The notes under the pieces were generated by a model. It was not told the DNA's origin. It saw only the letters and a program-made list of their open reading frames with translations, and ran no database searches. The position numbers were made by a program, and so were the translations under genes. From NCBI GenBank assembly GCA_013373005.1, contig JABXIP010000362.1, positions 1 through 8,015 of the forward strand: a stretch of 8,015 nt of DNA, written 5' to 3'. This document shows, piece by piece, positions 4,455 through 8,015 of this stretch (position 1 is its first letter; every line of letters begins with the position of its first letter). The stretch comes from Cytophagia bacterium. Its GTDB lineage: Bacteria > Bacteroidota > Bacteroidia > Cytophagales > Cyclobacteriaceae.

Positions 4455-5960
4455 TTAGTTCAATACTTCAGAAGCCTTTTTAATTCTTTCGAAGGTCTCA
4501 TCAGCACCTAAAATCTCTACAATTTCCATCAGATCCGGTCCTCCGGCCTGACCAGTAAGAGCCAACCTCAATGCCGGCATTACTCTGCCAATCGGCATTT
4601 CATCTCTTTCTAATACTTCTGTAAGCAGTTCCTTCACCGAATCCTTATTGTATGAAGATTTTTCCTTCAGTTCGGTAGCAAACTCAAGTAGCTTAGCAGA
4701 GGCTTCTTCATTCCATTTCTTTCTCGCAACCTTCTCGTCATATTCTGAAGGTGCCTCAAAATAGAATTTACCGGCTTCCGGCATCTCCTGTATGAAAGTT
4801 ACTCTTTCTTTTAACGAAAGTGCAATGGCTTTAGCTTTTGCCCTGTCAATATCTGCATCGATAAGAGCCATAAATTGATCAGTAATTTCCTCATCACTCA
4901 TGAATTTGAGGTATTGCTGGTTGAACCACTTGGCCTTTTCAATATCGAATTTCGCTCCTGCTTTGTTGATCTTGTCTAAACTGAAAGCATCAATCAAATC
5001 ATCAATGGAAAACAGTTCCTTCTCACCTCCCGGGTTCCAGCCCAAGAGTGCCAGAAAATTAATGAAGGCATCGGGCAAATAACCAGCCTCTTTAAACCCT
5101 ACCGAAAGCTCTCCAGATACAGGGTCTGTCCAGTTAAGCGGGAAGATTGGAAAACCTAATTGATCTGCTGCTCTTTTACTCAGTTTACCATTTCCATCGG
5201 GCTTGAGCAGAAGCGGTAAATGAGCAAATTCAGGCGCCTTCCAACCGAAACTCTCATATAGATATATATGAAGTGGTGCAGAAGGCAACCACTCTTCTCC
5301 ACGAATCACATGGGTAATTTCCATGAGGTGGTCATCCACAATATTAGCCATGTGGTAAGTAGGCATTCCATCAGACTTCATCAGAATTTTGTCGTCCAAA
5401 GTAGCAGTATTTACTACCACCCAACCTCTCACAATATCTTTAAATCTTATATCCTCATTACGAGGGAGTTTGATTCTAATTACATAAGGCTCTCCAGCAT
5501 CAATTTTTGCCTGAGTCTCTTCTGCAGAAAGGGTCAATGAGTTAGACATCTGCATGCGAGTAACAGCATTGTACTGAGGATTAGCCACCCTAGCTTCCTT
5601 GAGCCTATCGCGCATGGCACCTAACTCTTCAGGCGTATCAAAAGCATAGTATGCTCTTCCCTCATCAAGCAGCTGCTGAGCGTATTTTTTATAGATATCC
5701 TTTCTCTCAGACTGTCTGTAAGGGCCATAATTCCCTCCATTACTCACTCCTTCGTCAGGAGTAATTCCAGCCCATTTCAAAGATTGTTCAATGTATTCTT
5801 CCGCCCCAACAACAAATCTGGTCTGATCTGTATCCTCAATTCTGAGAATAAAGGTTCCTTTATTCTTTTTGGCAAAAAGATAGTTATACAAAGCCGTTCG
5901 GACTCCTCCAATATGTAAAGCTCCCGTTGGACTTGGGGCAAAACGTACTCTTACGCTCAT
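4455..5960 (-). CDS. gltX: Glutamyl-tRNA synthetase
   Basis: It charges tRNA-Glu with glutamate at the expense of ATP, in the cytoplasm. The 501-residue protein is a class I synthetase of normal length. FAPSPTGALHIGGVRTALYN carries the HIGH-type motif (HIGG, 16-19), and the second signature KLSKR is at 259-263. IEDTDQTR (41-48), YRQSERKDIY (81-90) and VIRGEEWLPSAP (218-229) are conserved catalytic-domain blocks. The region around YYAFDTPEEL lacks the zinc-binding cysteines of the E. coli enzyme, as in many bacterial GluRS. The helical anticodon-binding domain fills residues of about 340-500, including GRVMPALRLALTGQAGGPDL. The gene lies 59 bp after ridA and has its own -7-like box there. The small charged protein gene follows 10 bp later. 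Whether it is discriminating or also charges tRNA-Gln cannot be read safely from the sequence. Confidence 0.98.
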   Translation of the reverse strand: MSVRVRFAPSPTGALHIGGVRTALYNYLFAKKNKGTFILRIEDTDQTRFVVGAEEYIEQSLKWAGITPDEGVSNGGNYGPYRQSERKDIYKKYAQQLLDEGRAYYAFDTPEELGAMRDRLKEARVANPQYNAVTRMQMSNSLTLSAEETQAKIDAGEPYVIRIKLPRNEDIRFKDIVRGWVVVNTATLDDKILMKSDGMPTYHMANIVDDHLMEITHVIRGEEWLPSAPLHIYLYESFGWKAPEFAHLPLLLKPDGNGKLSKRAADQLGFPIFPLNWTDPVSGELSVGFKEAGYLPDAFINFLALLGWNPGGEKELFSIDDLIDAFSLDKINKAGAKFDIEKAKWFNQQYLKFMSDEEITDQFMALIDADIDRAKAKAIALSLKERVTFIQEMPEAGKFYFEAPSEYDEKVARKKWNEEASAKLLEFATELKEKSSYNKDSVKELLTEVLERDEMPIGRVMPALRLALTGQAGGPDLMEIVEILGADETFERIKKASEVLN

Positions 5961-5980
5961 GGTCTTTTGTAATTAGGCCG

Positions 5981-5988
5981 CAAATATA
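5981..5988 (-). promoter_or_regulatory. Candidate -7 promoter box of gltX (TATATTTG)
   Basis: On the minus strand the gap between ridA and gltX contains TATATTTG, a perfect TAnnTTTG match, 20 bp before the gltX ATG. Upstream, only T-rich sequence (TCTTTTC) stands at the -33 position, so the -33 match is poor. It suggests that gltX can be transcribed apart from ridA. Confidence 0.42.
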
Positions 5989-6019
5989 TAAAGTCTAGAA
6001 GCAAGAAAAGACTCAGACC

Positions 6020-6403
6020 TTAAAGATCGACTGCAATACAGGAAATCTCTACGTTAACATCCTTCGGAAGCCGAGCTACTTCAACAGTTTCTCTTGCCGG
6101 TGGATCTGCCTTGAAATACTGACCATAAGCCTCATTGATGGTGGCAAACTGATTCATATCCTTAATGAATATGCTGCACTTTACTACATTTTTGAAGGTC
6201 ATTCCGGCTTCAGAAAGAATGGCCTCTAAATTCTTCATCACCTGATGAGTCTCCTCAGTAATATTTTCATTGATCATTTCACCAGTTACCTGATCGAATG
6301 GAATTTGTCCTGAAACAAATAATATATTCCCTGCTTTGACTGCCTGACTGTATGGCCCAATAGGTGCTGGAGCCTGATCGCTAACAATGATCTTTTTCGA
6401 CAT
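6020..6403 (-). CDS. ridA: RidA family reactive intermediate deaminase
   Basis: The 127-residue protein has the full YjgF/YER057c/UK114 pattern: APAPIGPYSQAV (11-22), ILFVSGQIPFD (27-37), the helix THQVMKNLEAILSEAGMTFKNVVKCSIFIKD, and PPARETVEVARLPKDVNVEISCIAVDL at the C-terminus. Arg104, which binds the substrate carboxylate in RidA proteins, and Glu119 are both present, placing it with active RidA. These trimeric cytoplasmic enzymes hydrolyse 2-aminoacrylate and related enamines/imines made by pyridoxal-phosphate enzymes and so protect those enzymes. It is the first gene of the minus-strand series ridA, gltX, small charged protein, and is divergent from the dehydrogenase-like gene across 49 bp. 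No strong -7 box is visible on this strand. Confidence 0.95.
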   Translation of the reverse strand: MSKKIIVSDQAPAPIGPYSQAVKAGNILFVSGQIPFDQVTGEMINENITEETHQVMKNLEAILSEAGMTFKNVVKCSIFIKDMNQFATINEAYGQYFKADPPARETVEVARLPKDVNVEISCIAVDL

Positions 6404-6404
6404 A

Positions 6405-6435
6405 TTCGTTTAGTTTTATAGAATCTATACTTTTG
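6405..6435 (+). promoter_or_regulatory. Candidate promoter of the dehydrogenase-like gene
   Basis: TACTTTTG (6428-6435) matches the Bacteroidota -7 consensus TAnnTTTG perfectly. TTCG (6405-6408), one base off the -33 TTTG, lies 19 bp upstream, the preferred spacing. The ATG at 6453 follows 17 bp later, giving a short leader of the usual kind. This is the best promoter match in the window. Confidence 0.55.
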
Positions 6436-6452
6436 TCACAAATTAGGAATTT

Positions 6453-7109
6453 ATGAACATTCTTGTGGTAGGGTCTCATGCCGAATTCAATGAGTTTGAA
6501 CAAAAGTTTGGTCAGACACATAAACTTCAGCATATAGCGAGTCCGGAATTAATCGAAGACTTTCATGATGTTGATGTGGCTTTCGATTTTAGCCTGGCCG
6601 ATCAGCCTGAATATTTTGAGATATATGCGGCTGTAGAAGGATTGAATGTTTTCATCAATTCCCCCAAAATCTCACTTGCCGAGCTTTCCTTCTACCAAGA
6701 TGACATTGAATGCAATCTCTTCGGGTTTAATGGATTGCCTACATTCCTTAATCGAGAGATTCTCGAGGTTTCCAGCCTGAATAATGATGAAGCGCTAAAG
6801 TCGATTTGTAATGATCTGGGCACCGACTTTGAAATTGTCAAAGATAGAGTCGGTATGGTTACTCCAAGAGTCATTTTCATGATTATCAATGAAGCTTTCT
6901 ACACTGTTCAAGAAGGCACAGCCACCAAAGAAGATATTGATAAGGGAATGAAGCTTGGCACGAACTACCCTTTCGGACCTTTTGAATGGGCAGAAAGAAT
7001 TGGGCTTAACCACATTTATGAAACCCTGGAGGCTATTTATGAGGACACAAAAGAAGAGCGGTACAAAATCTGCCCGCTCCTCAAACGTGAATATCTTTTA
7101 TCAAACTGA
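6453..7109 (+). CDS. Divergent 3-hydroxyacyl-CoA dehydrogenase-like protein, probably non-catalytic
   Basis: The 218-residue protein ends in a clear 3HCDH C-terminal domain (about 128-213): VKDRVGMVTPRVIFMIINEAFYTVQEG, then EDIDKGMKLGTNYPFGPFEW and IYETLEAIY, typical of 3-hydroxybutyryl/3-hydroxyacyl-CoA dehydrogenases of fatty-acid breakdown. The N-terminal part is only about 125 residues instead of about 185. MNILVVGSHAEF takes the place of the NAD-binding GxGxxG loop. Where active enzymes have the catalytic His in HFFNP, this protein reads GFNGLPTF, and the catalytic Asn in GFxxNR is replaced by Pro in GMVTPR. It therefore probably does not perform the usual dehydrogenation; a CoA-ester binding or structural role is possible. 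There is no sign of recent decay: the frame is intact, the C-terminal motifs are well kept and a good promoter precedes it. It is divergent from ridA, and its stop abuts that of glmS. I believe similar short proteins occur in other Bacteroidota. Confidence 0.8.
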   Translation: MNILVVGSHAEFNEFEQKFGQTHKLQHIASPELIEDFHDVDVAFDFSLADQPEYFEIYAAVEGLNVFINSPKISLAELSFYQDDIECNLFGFNGLPTFLNREILEVSSLNNDEALKSICNDLGTDFEIVKDRVGMVTPRVIFMIINEAFYTVQEGTATKEDIDKGMKLGTNYPFGPFEWAERIGLNHIYETLEAIYEDTKEERYKICPLLKREYLLSN

Positions 7110-8015
7110 TTACTCTACCGTAACTGACTTAGCCAAGTTTCTTGGTTGATCTACGTTACATCCGCGCATCACAGCAATGTGATAGGAAAGAAGTTGTAAT
7201 GGCACAACTGAAATCAAAGGCATCAATGCCTCGTGAGCCGCTGGCACCTCAATGATGTGATCTGCCATTCCTGCAATATCTGTATCACCTTCAGTAACTA
7301 CTGCTATTACCTGACCCTTTCGAGCTTTCACTTCCTGAATATTGGAAACGATTTTCTCGTATGAACTATCCTTTGTAGCAATGAATATTACTGGCATGTT
7401 CTCATCAATCAAGGCAATTGGACCATGCTTCATTTCTGCTGCCGGGTATCCTTCTGCATGGATATAAGAAATTTCTTTAAGTTTCAAAGCGCCTTCCAGA
7501 GCTACTGGGAAGTTATATCCTCTTCCTAAATAAAGGCAGTTATTTGAATCCTTATACTTCTCCGCAATGATCTCAATTTGAGCATTCAGATCAAGACACT
7601 TAGCCACTTTATCAGGAATTGCTTCCAGCTCTACCAATAAGTTTCTATAAACACTCTCTTTCAAAGTGCCTTTCTTATCGGCAATCATCAGAGCCATCAT
7701 GGTCAATACTGAAATCTGAGCAGTAAAGGCTTTTGTACTCGCTACTCCAATCTCCGGGCCTGCATGGGTATAACTACCCGCATGAGTTGCACGAGGAATT
7801 GAGCTCCCCACAACATTACAAACACCTAGAATAGTAGCTCCCTTACTTTTTGCCAACTCAATAGCTGCCAGTGTATCGGCTGTCTCTCCAGATTGAGAAA
7901 TAGCAATCACTACATCCTTTTCACCGACAACAGGGTTTCTGTACCTGAATTCTGACGCATATTCTACTTCTACCGGAATTCTGCAGAACTCTTCGAAAAT
8001 GTATTCTGCTACCAA
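7110..8015 (-). CDS. glmS: Glucosamine-fructose-6-phosphate aminotransferase, C-terminal part (cut by window edge)
   Basis: GlmS makes glucosamine-6-phosphate from fructose-6-phosphate and glutamine, the first step toward UDP-GlcNAc for peptidoglycan and other glycans. The visible 302 codons cover both isomerase (SIS) domains. The first has VVIAISQSGETADTLAAIEL and EIGVASTKAF. The second has LYLGRGYNFPVALEGALKLK and EISYIHAEGYPAAEMKHGP. The C-terminus DQPRNLAKSVTVE is nearly identical to that of the E. coli enzyme. The catalytic Glu, His and Lys of E. coli (E488, H504, K603) are matched by residues 181, 197 and 296 of the visible fragment. The N-terminal glutaminase domain and true start lie beyond 8015; the TTG at the right edge is an internal Leu codon, not a start. 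The stop abuts that of the dehydrogenase-like gene, so no room remains for a terminator between them. Confidence 0.97.
   Translation of the reverse strand: MVAEYIFEEFCRIPVEVEYASEFRYRNPVVGEKDVVIAISQSGETADTLAAIELAKSKGATILGVCNVVGSSIPRATHAGSYTHAGPEIGVASTKAFTAQISVLTMMALMIADKKGTLKESVYRNLLVELEAIPDKVAKCLDLNAQIEIIAEKYKDSNNCLYLGRGYNFPVALEGALKLKEISYIHAEGYPAAEMKHGPIALIDENMPVIFIATKDSSYEKIVSNIQEVKARKGQVIAVVTEGDTDIAGMADHIIEVPAAHEALMPLISVVPLQLLSYHIAVMRGCNVDQPRNLAKSVTVE

Noticed and set aside
4221..4511. Plus-strand 96-residue Ser/Leu/Phe-rich frame across the gltX-linked small gene
   Set aside because: It is a low-complexity antisense reading of a Lys/Asp/Glu-rich gene. It also crosses into gltX.
6453..6830. 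Frameshift or truncation explaining the short N-terminal part of the dehydrogenase-like protein
   Set aside because: The frame is intact from an ATG that follows a good promoter at normal distance. Only 49 bp separate it from ridA, so no lost upstream coding part can be hidden there.

Overview
The window looks like an ordinary chromosomal stretch from a member of the Bacteroidota, probably Cytophagales-like. This is an inference from four things: AT-leaning composition, TAnnTTTG-type -7 promoter boxes instead of TATAAT, few clear Shine-Dalgarno sequences, and the style of the proteins (a seven-helix membrane regulator with an AraC-type DNA-binding end, and an odd short 3-hydroxyacyl-CoA dehydrogenase relative). 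Eleven protein genes are supported, two of them cut by the window edges. I see no rRNA, tRNA, CRISPR array, transposase or phage gene.

Left part (1-3184): five minus-strand items read right to left. A WYL-type regulator (2240-3184) is followed by a hairpin repeat, then a membrane-embedded AraC-type regulator (830-1954) with two adjacent small palindromes just before its GTG start. Next come a 25-nt palindrome and a -7 promoter box, then an ABM-like dimeric alpha/beta-barrel protein (360-728) and, 9 bp further on, the start of a secreted or lipoprotein gene that runs off the left edge (1-350).

Middle (3185-4444): the 283-bp gap between the WYL regulator and the divergent methyltransferase-like gene is packed with repeats: a 20-bp stem, a four-copy 7-nt tandem repeat, two short perfect palindromes and a further stem, all bracketed by inverted copies of GTCATNCCGGAA. 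Two plus-strand membrane genes follow (3468-4052 and 4052-4237, overlapping by 1 nt). The second ends exactly where a small charged protein gene from the other strand ends.

Right part (4238-8015): ridA (6020-6403), gltX (4455-5960) and the small charged protein (4238-4444) form a minus-strand series, with an apparent internal promoter in front of gltX. Divergent from ridA, across a 49-bp promoter region, is a 218-residue protein with a good 3-hydroxyacyl-CoA dehydrogenase C-terminal domain but a shortened N-terminal part lacking the usual catalytic residues. It converges with no gap on glmS (7110-8015, C-terminal part only).

The housekeeping content is translation (GluRS), cell-wall precursor synthesis (GlmS) and enamine/imine detoxification (RidA). 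I found no clear new multi-gene system. The most interesting items are the divergent dehydrogenase-like protein, the repeat-packed gap at 3185-3467, the palindromes in front of the membrane regulator, and two convergent gene pairs whose stop codons abut exactly.
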